Assembly: GCA_019802505.1 (NCBI GenBank)
Contig: JAFMOC010000092.1
Coordinates: 32,501 to 96,500 of the forward strand
DNA: 64,000 nucleotides
Direction: 5' to 3'
DNA from: Corydoras sp. C115
Lineage: Eukaryota > Chordata > Actinopteri > Siluriformes > Callichthyidae
Position numbers and translations under genes: made by a program. Positions 1 through 10,443 of the stretch are shown in pieces. The notes beneath the pieces were generated by a model. That model saw only the letters and a program-made list of their open reading frames with translations, was not told the DNA's origin and did not search any database. Position 1 is the first letter of the stretch; each line of letters starts with the position of its first letter.

Positions 1-540
1 AGATCAGATGTGTGGAAAAAAACCATCCGGTCGCACAACAACTGTTAGATGATGGCGAGATTAATGGAAAGAAAGACAGAAAGAGGACAGCAGCTACATA
101 GAGAGGTAGACAGACAGGGAGGGGGGCAGGCTGAGAGTAAATAATCAGACAGATCAGGAGACGGGGAGACAAGAAGGCTGGGAGATGGAGGAACAAATAG
201 AAAAATACAAAAACACAAGAACAGAGACATGCGTGGATGGACAGACAGACAGGACAGCCATAGAAATAAAAAATAGAAAGACAAATGCAGAGACAGACAG
301 ATGACTATACAAACGACTAGAAAGACATAGAGTAATGGACAGATGCACTGACAGACAGACAAGACAGAGGACAAACAGGAGGACAGAAACACAGACAGCT
401 ATACAAACACACAGACTGATAAACAGCAAAAAAAAAAGGTCAGAAAGTGATGAAACAGATGGACAGACAGGCAGTCTTGTAATGCCGGACAGACAGGTCA
501 AATGTAAACGCAGGCCGCTGAATCAGCAGACACACCAACG
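1..540. repeat. degenerate (CAGA)n low-complexity tract in a pnpla8 intron
   Basis: Half a kilobase of imperfect gacagaca/agacag units on the plus strand. The opposite strand reads as Cys/Leu/Ser-rich ORFs that are artefacts of the repeat. Confidence 0.8.
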
Positions 541-567
541 AATGAGAGAGAGACAGGTATTTATCAC

Positions 568-717
568 CTTGACTGCCACCAGCCTGGTCTCAGGGAACTC
601 CAACAGGTGGTAGCTCAGCTCCTCCACCCTGCTGATATAGAGCCTGACGTCCGATGCCCTGCGCAGGGCCTGCACCAGCGCCCGTGTCCTGTTATCCACG
701 CTCACCCGCGCAATGAT
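568..717 (-). CDS. pnpla8: pnpla8 coding exon, 50 codons
   Basis: Exactly 50 codons in phase 0, with acceptor ag at 719-718 and donor gt at 567-566. Encodes IIARVSVDNRTRALVQ onward to the phase-0 end at VAVK. This is the armadillo-like linker before the catalytic domain. Confidence 0.95.
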
Positions 718-3144
718 CTTCAACAGAGATCAAACACAAACATCACAAACACCGCTTCAGGTGTGAGCCACAAAGGTTTAGAAATAACTAGGGGTGTCTT
801 CAACTAAAGATTTTGATAGTTGAATCTGATTCGTCAGATTTTCCCTATAGTCGACTGATAGTCGAATCAGTTAAAATTTCACCACAAGATGGCGCTATAA
901 GCTTAGTTTTTAAAAAAGATTTTTTTAAAAATATTATACTTGTTTTTATAACAAAAGAAAACATTTTTTTTTTGTTTTTCTTTTTTCTTTTATTTTCTAG
1001 AAATTAGGATGATTTTATTTGACAAAAGCCTATAAAAACTAATGTTTAGCAGCAGCCATGGGCACCCCCATGTGGTCAAAATGGTACATTCGACTATGAG
1101 GTTCATAGTCGACTACGGTTCTCCGAATCGAATCGGTCGAATCAGCGAATATTGCAGCTCACCCCTAGAAATAACAGAATACAGGGTTCCAATTTGCAAT
1201 TATCCTTCTCTTTTTCTTTTCCTTATGTTTCAGCTTTTCCCTTAGGGGGCGCCACAGAGAAAAAAATGAGCCAGAAATTCGGGAAAACCTGGAGGAAACC
1301 CAGACGGACACGGGGGAAACATGGAAACTCCTGCATCCCCAGAGCTGAGAGGTGGAAATGCCAACCACTACATCACCGTGCCACTCTATCATTCATTCAT
1401 TCATTCATTATCTCCCGCTTTATCCTATATTAGGGTCACGGGGGGTTCCCCATACCCATCCAGGGGAGAACATTTCGGGCGCTGGGCAGATACACCCAGG
1501 ACAGGGTGCCAATCTATCGCTGGGCACACACTCACTCACACAGACACACTCTATATGGGGCAATTTGGAGATCTCAATTGACTTGATCCATGTTTTTGGA
1601 CTGTGGGAGGAAACCGGAGAACCCGGAGGAAACCCACGCGGACACGGGGAGAACATGGAAACTCCACCCAGATGGGGATTCGAACCGGGAATCCCTAGCG
1701 CTGAGAGGAGAACATGCTAACCACTAAGCCAAAACATGGATCAAGTCAATTGAATTCTCCAAATTGCCCCATATAGAATGTGTTTGTGTATGTGAGTGAG
1801 TGTGTGCCCAGCGATGGATTGGCGCCCTGTCCTGGGTGTATCTGCCCAGCGCCCGAAATGTTCTCCCCTGGATGGGCATGGGGAACCCCCCCTCCCCCCA
1901 ATATAGGATAAAGCGGAAGATAATGAATGAATGAATGAACTTTAATAGAATAAAGTGAACACGATACAGAATCACCTTAAAAGTAGTAAAAAGCCTCTTG
2001 GTACCTTCTCGCGCTGAAGCAACAGCCTCTTGGCCTTCTCCTCCGCAGCCTTCTGTTCTTTCACCTCGGCTGTTTCCTTCTGTTTGGCAGCAGAGCTGTC
2101 AGGCTGAGGGGCTTTCTCACTCTCCACTAGTGCACTTTTGGGTTCTGTTCTAAACCTGGGAACGAGAGGGGCAATGTAGCTCCCAACAAAGGCCTGGACT
2201 GTGGGGGGGTATGTCAGGTATTGTCCGAGGCCTTTTTTAGGAGGTGAGGGTAAGTTGGAAGTAGAGCTTCCAGGTGATGGCTGGTCCCTTGAGGGTTCTG
2301 TCGAGGGCAGGTCAGGACTGTTCAGGCGGGTCTGGTCAGATTTGGATGCAGAGGACAGATCGGGGGCTTTCGCATCTTTCTTTTGCTCTTGCGCCGTGAA
2401 GCTGCTGAAATAAGAATTCACATGATGGGCCAGGTAATTATAGGTGTCATCCAGGTTGACAGTAAAGGAACCGGGATGGAAAAGTTGAGTGGACTGCTTG
2501 GAGGTGCTTGAGATGTCGGGAGGTGTGGCATGTCCTCCTGATTTATCCTTAGATGCCGCGACCGCTTCACCCAAAGGGGAGGCGGGACCCGTGGATTTGT
2601 TGCCTGAGGTTGTACATGGAGGTAATGTAGATGATGCAGGATGAGGTACTAACTGTGAGGTGGGCGTAGCTGCCAATGCTGGTCCTTCACCCTCATTGTG
2701 CAAAGGGATGCTTTGCACACCCGCCTCCTTTCCCGACTCCTCGTTGCCGGATCGGGGTTTAAACCGGGCGATTCGGGAGAAAATCTCGGTTTGTGTTGCA
2801 CCCACAGCTTTCGATACAGACTCTAAAGTGTTCTTCAGTCGGGACATGTGATGGCTCAGGTTGGAGGAACCACAGCCGGTTGAGGTATTAAAACTTGCTA
2901 AGCTGCCGCGGATCGAGATCTTGCGTCTAAGCAAATTAATACGGCATAATCGCCAAATTCTGCTCCTTTGCCTCCAGTCGGGTTGGCTTTCTTTTGCTTG
3001 GGGGCTAAAATTGCGTCTGAAGCAAAGACGACCGGGAGGATTACATAATATCAGAGTCACAAACCTTCGTCCTTGCCTGTGCCATATGTGAAAAGCCCTA
3101 TTGAAGGACAGTAAATATGATTCTGGAAGCCATCTAAAGGTCAT
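568..3144 (-). CDS. pnpla8: pnpla8 (iPLA2-gamma), N-terminal part, gene continues past left edge
   Basis: PNPLA8 is a membrane-associated calcium-independent phospholipase A2 of mitochondria and peroxisomes that releases fatty acids from phospholipids. Two coding exons are visible on the minus strand: 3144-2005 (380 codons) and 717-568 (50 codons). The second encodes IIARVSVDNRTRALVQALRR and then RVEELSYHLLEFPE, nearly identical to mammalian PNPLA8 just before its patatin domain. The first has a basic, mitochondrial-targeting-like start, then MSRLKNTLESVSKAV at Met100, equivalent to the internal start (about Met101) used for a shorter human isoform. Its remainder is low-complexity Ser/Pro/Lys sequence, as in the family. 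The start ATG at 3144 lies 13 bases inside the exon after a good acceptor (cag at 3160-3158). The GxSxG lipase motif is not in the window. Identity is firm; the exact start is inferred. Confidence 0.93.
789..1167 (+). mobile_element. hAT-like MITE, copy 1
   Basis: Non-autonomous DNA transposon with 8-bp terminal inverted repeats TAGGGGTG / CACCCCTA and a perfect 8-bp target duplication gaaataac at 781-788 and 1168-1175. The interior holds several gtcgac-centred palindromic blocks and no coding frame. The 8-bp duplication and TIR type indicate hAT transposase mobilisation. Lies in a pnpla8 intron. Confidence 0.88.
1270..1386 (-). mobile_element. old fragment of the tRNA-SINE
   Basis: Diverged head half (gaggaaacc...catggaaactcc...accgtgcca). 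Substitutions are more frequent than in neighbouring copies. Confidence 0.6.
1387..1731 (-). mobile_element. tRNA-derived SINE, near full length
   Basis: Tail (ATTC)n at left, head at right. Joined directly, head to head, to the next plus-strand piece. Confidence 0.85.
1732..1939 (+). mobile_element. tRNA-SINE, head missing
   Basis: Starts at the aaacatggatcaag position of the body and runs through the tail; forms an inverted pair with 1387-1731. Confidence 0.82.
2005..3144 (-). CDS. pnpla8: pnpla8 first coding exon (large N-terminal exon)
   Basis: 380 codons from ATG 3144 to the donor after LLLQREK (gt at 2004-2003), joining in frame to IIARV of the next exon. The exon itself starts at 3157. 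The Arg-rich, acid-poor first 80 residues suit a mitochondrial presequence, and the Lys/Glu-rich end (AAEEKAKRLLLQREK) matches human PNPLA8. Confidence 0.92.
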
Positions 3145-3235
3145 TCCTTCAGGATTCCTGCAAAGAACATAAATACTTGTTATAATCACATGAGTCAAAT
3201 AGAGTGTAATAGTTAAAAGTGTCTCAACTTTTCAA

Positions 3236-3592
3236 TCCATCCATTATCTTCCACTTTATTCTTTATTAGGGTCGCGGGAGGGTTCCCCATGCCCATCCAG
3301 GGGAGAACGTTTCGGGCGCTGGGCAGATACACCCAGGACAGAGTGCCAATCTATCACTGGGCACACACTCACTCACACAGACACTCACACAGACACACTC
3401 TATATGGGGCAATTTGGAGAACTCAATTGACTTGATCCATGTTTTTGGACTGTGGGAGGAAACCGGAGAACCCGGAGGAAACCCACGCGGACACGGGGAG
3501 AACATGGAAACTCCACCCAGATGGGGATTCGAACTGGGAATCCCTAGTGCTGAGAGGAGAACGTGCTAACCACTAAGCCACCGTGCCACCCT
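3236..3592 (-). mobile_element. tRNA-SINE, full length
   Basis: Complete from the tail to ccaccgtgccacc, between pnpla8 exon and promoter block. Confidence 0.87.
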
Positions 3593-3597
3593 CTATT

Positions 3598-3762
3598 TTA
3601 TCCATCCATCATCTTTCACTTTATCCTAAGGGTCGCGGGGGGGGGGGGGGGTTCCCCATGCCCATCCAGGGGAGAACATTTCGGGCGCTGGTTAGATACA
3701 CCCAGGACAGGGCGCCAATCCATCGCTGGGCACACACTCACTCAGACACACACTATATGCCA
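3598..3762 (-). mobile_element. tRNA-SINE, 5'-truncated
   Basis: Tail half only, with a G-run of 12 at 3637. Confidence 0.8.
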
Positions 3763-4071
3763 CTCAACTTTTCAAGTTCAAGTTTATTTATTAACAGTAT
3801 ACAGAGCTGTTTACAATAGTACTTTGTCTTAAAGCAGCTTCACACTGGGAGATAAAAACTCCTGGTGGTGTTATTTTTTAAGGATAAAACCTTGTGACGA
3901 CCAAGGCTCAGTGGGGGATTTATCTCTTTATGTTCCTAAACAACCAAAAGCCAACAATTTGATAGTCGTTAGTTAAATTGTTCGTTTACTTTACGTTGTT
4001 TTCATAATTGATTCACATTGTATACACAATAAAACATTTTTATCCTTTTACAGTGTCATTAACTACCTTTA

Positions 4072-4428
4072 GGCGGCACCGTGGCTTAGTGGTTAGCATG
4101 TTCTCCTCTCAGCACTAGGGATTCCCGATTCGAATCCCCATCTGGGTGGAGTTTCCATGTTCTCCCCGTGTCCGTGTGGGTTTCCTCCGGGTTCTCCGGT
4201 TTCCTCCCACAGTCCAAAAACATGGATCAAGACAATTGAGTTCTCCAAATTGCCCCATATAGAGTGTGTCTGTGTAAGTGAGTGTGTGCCCAGCGATGGA
4301 TTGGCGCCCTGTCCTGGGTGTATCTGCCCAGCGCCCGAAACGTTCTCCCCTGGATGGGCATGGGGAACTCCCCCCCCCCGCGATCCTAATAGAGGATAAA
4401 GCGGAAGATAATGAATGAATGAATGAAA
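4072..4428 (+). mobile_element. tRNA-SINE, full length
   Basis: Complete copy with intact A and B boxes. Confidence 0.87.
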
Positions 4429-4460
4429 CTACCTTTATTTATGAATTTCACTTTTGCGCT

Positions 4461-4803
4461 AGGCGGCACGGTTTAGTGGTTAGCACGTTCTCCTCTCAGC
4501 GCTAGGGATTCCCGGTTCGAATCCCCATCTGGGTGGAGTTTCCATGTTCTCCCCGTGTCCGCGTGGGTTTCCTCCGGGTTCTCCGGTTTCCTCCCACAGT
4601 CCAAAAACATGGATCGAGTCAATTGAATTCTCCAAATTGCCCCATATAGAGTGTGTGTGTGTGTGAGTGAGTGTGTGCCCAGTGATAGATTGGCGCCCTG
4701 TCCTGGGTCTATCTGCCCAGCGCCCGAAACGTTCTCCCCTGGATGGGCATGGGGAACCCCCCCGCGACGCTAATAGAGGATAAATCGGAAGATAATGAAT
4801 GAA
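4461..4803 (+). mobile_element. tRNA-SINE, full length with damaged A box
   Basis: The head reads gcacggtttagtgg, missing four bases of the A box (tggc), so it is probably transcriptionally silent. Confidence 0.86.
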
Positions 4804-4849
4804 AACTTTTGCTAGTCTAAACTTTTGAGTCTAAAGGAGCCCGTTTGTC

Positions 4850-5545
4850 GTGTACGGAACATAATTACCACACGAGTCGCACTGTTACAGCTGAAAGGAT
4901 CCGCGCGCGAACTTTCCCCGTTTAAAACCACTGCCGTCCGGATTGCTGCGACGGCGAGGCACGGATTACTGTTATTAGATCTCCAGATACAATTTAATGC
5001 ATCGCCGCCGATTATTCTACAGCATCGAGTGAAAAAGAAGAATAAGGAATTCAGCTAAGCCTTTTAAAAAGTGATAAAAACTGCTGCGTCATCACACTGT
5101 TGCGTCGTTCCTATACCTATAACTGTACGTAACACAGTTCACTCAGAAGTAAACGTCTTACGTACACTGAAGACACGTCTGTCAGCGTCACACACTAAGT
5201 TCATATAAATGGACCTGGAAGTCTTTTTAAAAACCATTTTCACTTGGAATTGTTCGAAACAACTTTTTTAATACAGCATTGTTTATTGGGACGGAGCAGC
5301 GGCGGCGGTTAGCTGGCCCGCTGGCCTGGTTTTAGCGGCGGCCGCGTTTAACGCCTTATTTTAACATTGTGTGCGAGGTTCAAAAAGAACAACGTGTCTC
5401 ACAGACCTGGAGACGTTACGGAGACGTTACGGAGACGTTATGGAGACGTTACGGAGACGTTCCAGCCCGGCGCTCCGGTGCCGTTTCTCAGCGGCGTCGC
5501 GGCGTCCAGATCGCCTCAGCCCGTCACCACCGAGTAAGAGGTAAA
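4850..5545 (-). promoter_or_regulatory. CpG-rich block, probable pnpla8 promoter / untranslated first exon
   Basis: A CpG-dense stretch free of SINEs, with GC-rich runs such as cagcggcggcgg at 5290 and five head-to-tail copies of an 11-bp ggagacgttac unit at 5409-5462. It lies upstream of the first pnpla8 coding exon, which begins with an acceptor and so needs an upstream non-coding exon. That it is the promoter is inferred from position and composition; no transcription start was seen. Confidence 0.4.
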
Positions 5546-5670
5546 TGAAAACAATGAGCACGTGACCTGGTAGCAGGCAGCCGATTGGTCACTCGTGCCG
5601 CCTGATGCTTCTGGAAACACGTGACTGGGAGAGGTGCTGAGGATATTATGATGTAATGCTTTACAATGGA

Positions 5671-6002
5671 GGCGGCACGGTGGCTTAGTGGTTTGGCATG
5701 TTCTCCTCTCAGCACTAGGGATTCCCGGTTCGAATCCCCATCTGGGTGGCGTTTCCATGTTCTCCCCGTGTCCGCGTGGATTTCCTCCGGGTTCTCCGGT
5801 TTCCTCCCACAGTCCAATAACATGGATCAAGTCAATTGAGTTCTCCAAATTGCCCCATATAGAGTGTGTGTGTGTGAGTGTGTGCCCAGAGATGGATTGG
5901 CGCCCTGTCCTGGGTCTATCTGCCCAGTGCCCGAAACGTTCTCCCCTGGATGGGCATGGGGAACCCCCCCGCGACCCTAATAGAGGATAAAGCAGAAGAT
6001 CA
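5671..6002 (+). mobile_element. tRNA-SINE, full length
   Basis: Complete copy immediately upstream of the CpG block, tail cut by the next inverted piece. Confidence 0.86.
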
Positions 6003-6380
6003 TTCATTCATCCATTATCTCCCGCTTTATCCTCTATTAGGGTCGCAGTGGGGAATCCCCCCATGCCCATCTGCCAGGGAATGAAACTTATATTTTTCAT
6101 TCATTCATTATCTCCTACTTTGGCGCTGGGCAGATACACCCAGGGGGACAGGGCGCCAATCCATCGCTGGGCACACACTCACTCACACAGACACACTCTA
6201 TATGGGGCAATTTTGAGAATTCAATTGACGTGAACCATGTTTTTTGGACTGTGGGAGGAACCCGGAGGAAACCCACGCAGACACGGGGAGAACATGGAAA
6301 CTCCACCCAGATTGGGATTCGAACCGGGAATCCCTAGTGCTGAGAGGCGAACGTGCTAAACACTAAACCACCGTGCCGCC
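6003..6380 (-). mobile_element. two tRNA-SINE pieces, minus
   Basis: 6003-6078 is a tail fragment; 6098-6380 is a longer copy with an internal deletion joining the tail to ggcgctgggcag. Confidence 0.82.
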
Positions 6381-7018
6381 GACCTTATATTTAAAATTTT
6401 AAATTCTACCACTGGGCCCATGAACCGCAATTTCGTTTACAATTTATATACCACATGTTACATAAATGACAATAAAGTCTCCTTGAATCCTTGACACAAT
6501 CCTTCTGGGGCAATGAGAGTTAGGGGCCTCGCTCAAGGACCCAGCTATCCACACTGTGGACAGTAGTTGCAGTATAATAGTCCCCAGAGTGCTAGACGTT
6601 TAATCAGAAGGTTGTGGTTTCAAGGCCCACCACAGTCACTGCATCTGTTGTGTCACTGTGTAGTACCTTTAAGTTGCTGGAACCGTAATGGTTTGCAAAA
6701 TACTGTAATATATTTTCAGTCTTTTCTCAAAAAGCCGTCTACAAAAGATGTAGAAATTAAATGTTGTTAGTTGTTGTTTTCCAGAGATATTTTGGAGAAA
6801 GGGGTGTGTCTAAGCTTGTGGTAACATTTTTGGGCTGGCCCCATTCGTTTCCAGCCTGACTCCCTATGCACAAAACAAGAACCATATATTTATGGTTGGA
6901 TAACATTGATTTGGAGGAACTAAGATGGCTTGCACCCACCATTAAATAATATAAAGAAAATTTAGATAGGGGCAATTAAGAGCAGTCAGTTCGGATTTGA
7001 ATTCATATTTTTAGACTG

Positions 7019-7366
7019 GACGGCACGGTGGCTTAGTGGTCAGCACGTTCGCCTCTCAGCGCTAGGGATTCCCGGTTCGAATCCCCATCTGAGTGGAGTT
7101 TCCATGTTCTCCCCGTGTCTGCGTGGGTTTCCTCCGGGTTCTCCGGTTTCCTCCCACAGTCCAATAACATGGATCAAGTCAATTGAGTTCTCGAAATTGC
7201 CCCATATAGAGTGTGTCTGTGTGAGTCAGTGTGTGCCCAGCGATGGATTGGCGCCCTGTCCTGGGTGTATCTGCCCAGCGCCCGAAACGTTCTCCCCTGG
7301 ATGGGCATGGGGAACCCCACCGCGACCCTAATAGAGGATAAAGCGGAAGATAATGAATGAATGAAT
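7019..7366 (+). mobile_element. tRNA-SINE, full length
   Basis: Complete copy with both Pol III boxes. Confidence 0.87.
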
Positions 7367-7415
7367 ATAAGAATAATTATAAGAAAAGGATGAATTTTAA
7401 GAATAGCTAGCCCCT

Positions 7416-7828
7416 CAGCGATGGATTGGCGCCCTGTCCTGGGTGTATCTGCCCAGCGCCCGAAACGTTCTCCCCTGGATGGGCATGGGGAACCCCACTG
7501 CGACCCTTTCATTCATTCATTATCTCCCGCTTTATCCTCTATTAGGGTGGCGGTGGGGTTCCCCATGCCCATCCAGGGGAGAACGTCTCGGGCGCTGGGC
7601 AGACACATCCATCGCACGCTACACACTCACTCACACAGACACACTCTATATGGGAGAACACAATTGACTTGATCCATGTTTTTGGACATGGAAACTCCAC
7701 CCAGATGGGGATTCGAACCGGGAATCCCTAGCGCTGAGAGGTGAACGTGCTAACCACTAAGCCACCGTGCCGCCCCACTGCGACCCTAATAGAGGATAAA
7801 GTGGGAGATAATGAATGAATGAATGAAT
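7416..7828. mobile_element. rearranged SINE cluster
   Basis: A plus-strand tail fragment (7416-7508), a minus-strand copy with an internal deletion (7508-7774) and another plus-strand tail (7775-7828). The two plus parts read as one copy split by the minus insertion after ccccactgcgaccc, which is repeated at both junctions. Confidence 0.8.
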
Positions 7829-8994
7829 TTTTAGACTGTGAGAACCCAGAAAAAACACACAGGGGTTCGATCCTCAGTTTGAGTAAACAAAGGTCCTTTC
7901 TGTGTGAAGTCTGTATGTCCTCTTTGTACATGAGTTGCTCCTGGTACTCAGGTTTTCCTTAACATGTTGATTGATAGATATAAGATTGTTGGGTAATACC
8001 CACTAATCCTGTCTCGATGTTAAGACCCAAAACAAAAGTTTCAGGGGCTCTACTCTACTCTACCAGAAAAAGCTTGCCTCTACATTCGAATGGGTGCGTG
8101 CCAGTGTTTGTGATGGAATGGCACTCTGTCAATTCAGCTCTGCCTTTCACACTATGAGTGCTGGGATAGGCTCTGGTACCTCCCACGAACTTACTCTGAA
8201 TGCGTGGATCAGGATACCGAATGAATTCAGGTATGAAACTAACACTTTGACGTGAACGATACACACAGAGATGTGTAAATCTTCCCAATCAGAGCTGCAG
8301 GCATCCAATATGAGGACTTGATCATATGCCCGCTGGCATCGAAATCTTATTACTGCCGTTTTCCCCAACTGCCTGAATCTACACGGCCTATTTTTATGCC
8401 CAGTGCAGCCTATTTTTAAAGCAGCACCAGTCTCCTCCCAGCCAAGGATTTAACAGCCTTCATCATCTCTGAAAGAGTACGGGAGTCGTAAACACAGAAG
8501 ACCATGGTCTTTTGTTGAGGGGCTTCAATAGAGATTTTACGAGGACACCCTCCCTCCCCCCTCCTCCCTGTGATGCCCCTCTGTCGGGTGTGAAAATTAA
8601 ATAAATCTGTCATCTGTGTGGCTGAGCTTTCTTCATTCTGTGGTTCTTTCCCATTATATATATCAGTATATCAGCTGCATATTAAAATACGAATCTTATC
8701 TTGAAATAAATTATAGGTCCATCATATGTCACTACAGTATGATACACACACTCGCACTGTTATATATTTAGCACCGGCCAGTTAATTAGATCCACCTTAT
8801 TGTTTCTCCTCCTCATTTTACCAAACAGACTCCAGTCAGCATGTTTCGCTTCCTTTTCCAGCTACCAGCATCCTGTAGGCAGTGTTGTGTGAGCACTGAT
8901 AAGGACGGAAGATAATAAACACAAAGTGTGCAACAACGGATAAGACGATGTCTCCGACTTTTTATTTACAAGGCGAAACAATGATGTCTCGTCT

Positions 8995-9121
8995 CATAAT
9001 CTTCTGTTTGATCCTATACTAGGGACTAGAGTCGGAAGAGGGTTCCCCATGTTCAACCAGGGGAATATGTTTCGGGCGCTGGTCAAATACATCCAGGACA
9101 GGCAGACATTATATAGGGGTA
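8995..9121 (-). mobile_element. degenerate tRNA-SINE fragment
   Basis: Recognisable only through gttccccatg, gtttcgggcgctgg and the tail; old copy. Confidence 0.6.
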
Positions 9122-9123
9122 AC

Positions 9124-10195
9124 TTCATTCATTCAATCATTCATTCATTATCTTCCGCTTTATCCTCTGTTAGGGTCGCGGGGGGGTTCCCCATGCCCAT
9201 CCAGGTGAGAACGTTTCGAGCGCTGGGCAGATAGACCCAAGACAGGGCGCCAATCCATCGCTGGGCACACACTCACTCACACAGACACACTCTATATGGG
9301 GCAATTTGGAGAACTCAATTGACTTCCATCCATCCATTATCTCCCGCTTTATCCTCTATTAGGGTCGCGGTGGGGTTCCCCATGCCCATCCAGGGGAGAA
9401 CGTTTCGGGCGCTGGGCAGATAGACCCAGCACAGGGCGCCAACCTATCGATGGGCACACAGTCACTCACACAAACACACTCTATATGGGGCAATTTGGAG
9501 AACTCAATTGACTTGATCCATGTTTTTGGACTGTGGGAGGAAACCGGAGAACCCGGAGAAAACCAACGCGGACACGGGGAGAACATGGAAACTCGAATAT
9601 ACACCCAGGACAGGGCGCCAACCTATCACACACTCACACAGACACACACGCTCTATATGGGGCAATTTGGAGAACTCAATTGACTTGATCCATGTTTTCG
9701 GACTGCGGGAGGAAACCGGAGAACCCGCAGGAAACCCACGCGGACACGGGGAGAACATGGAAACTCCACCCAGATGGGGATTCGAACCGGGAATCCCTAG
9801 TGCTGAGAGGAGAACATGCTGACCACTAAACCACCGTGCCACCCGTGACAGAACATTCATTCATTCATTATCTTCCGCTTTATCCTCTATTAGGGTGGGG
9901 GGGGGGTTCCCCATGCCCATCCAGGGGAGAACGTTTCGGGCGCTGGGCAGATACACCCAGGACAGGGCGCCAATCTATCGCTGGACACACACTCACTCAC
10001 ACAGACACACTCTATAGGGGGCAATTTGGAGAACTCAATTGACTTAATCCATGTTTTTGGACTGCGGGAGGAAACCGGAGGAAACCCACGCGGACACGGG
10101 GAGAACATGGAAACTCCACCCAGATGGGGATTCGAACCGGGAATCCCTAGCGCTGAGAGGAGAACATGCCAAGCACTAAGCCAGCGTGCCGCCCG
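9124..10195 (-). mobile_element. array of four minus-strand tRNA-SINE copies
   Basis: 9124-9325, 9327-9595, 9600-9844 and 9855-10195, all in the same orientation, three of them partial, ending just before the adam10 promoter. Junctions fall at different points of the element, so this is insertion or recombination between copies rather than one simple tandem duplication. Confidence 0.8.
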
Positions 10196-10199
10196 TGAG

Positions 10200-10376
10200 A
10201 GAAGATAATCAGGGGCGTGTCCCACCGGGCTGTCAATCACCCTGGCTGCGTCTGACGTCAGGCCGTGTGCGGCTGCGCGGACGCGTTAGTGGGGGAGAGT
10301 CGGTCGGCGCTGTAAACACAGGGGGCGTCGTTTACGTTTCGGACAATAAGCGCTTTTCTCGCTCAATGCACTAACA
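10200..10376 (+). promoter_or_regulatory. adam10 proximal promoter / 5' UTR with palindromic CRE
   Basis: GC-rich, CpG-rich, SINE-free segment just before the adam10 start. It holds a perfect 8-bp cAMP-response element tgacgtca at 10253-10260, a KLF/Sp-type aggggcgtg at 10211, and further CpG clusters up to the ATG. No TATA box is evident, as expected for a housekeeping-type promoter. The start of transcription is not determined. Confidence 0.5.
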
Positions 10377-10443
10377 ATGAACTTAAACAGTATGGCTTCG
10401 CTGGCTCTGCTTTGCGTCCTGTACGCCTTCGAGTCTGCAGAAG
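10377..10443 (+). CDS. adam10: adam10 exon 1 (signal peptide)
   Basis: Encodes a hydrophobic leader (MASLALLCVLYAFESAEG) and ends at gaag before gtgagt, phase 1, joining to exon 2 to make Gly-Tyr-Phe-Gly. Confidence 0.85.

Noticed and set aside
4825..5058. 77-codon ORF in the CpG block
   Set aside because: No family features; position fits an untranslated exon or promoter of pnpla8.
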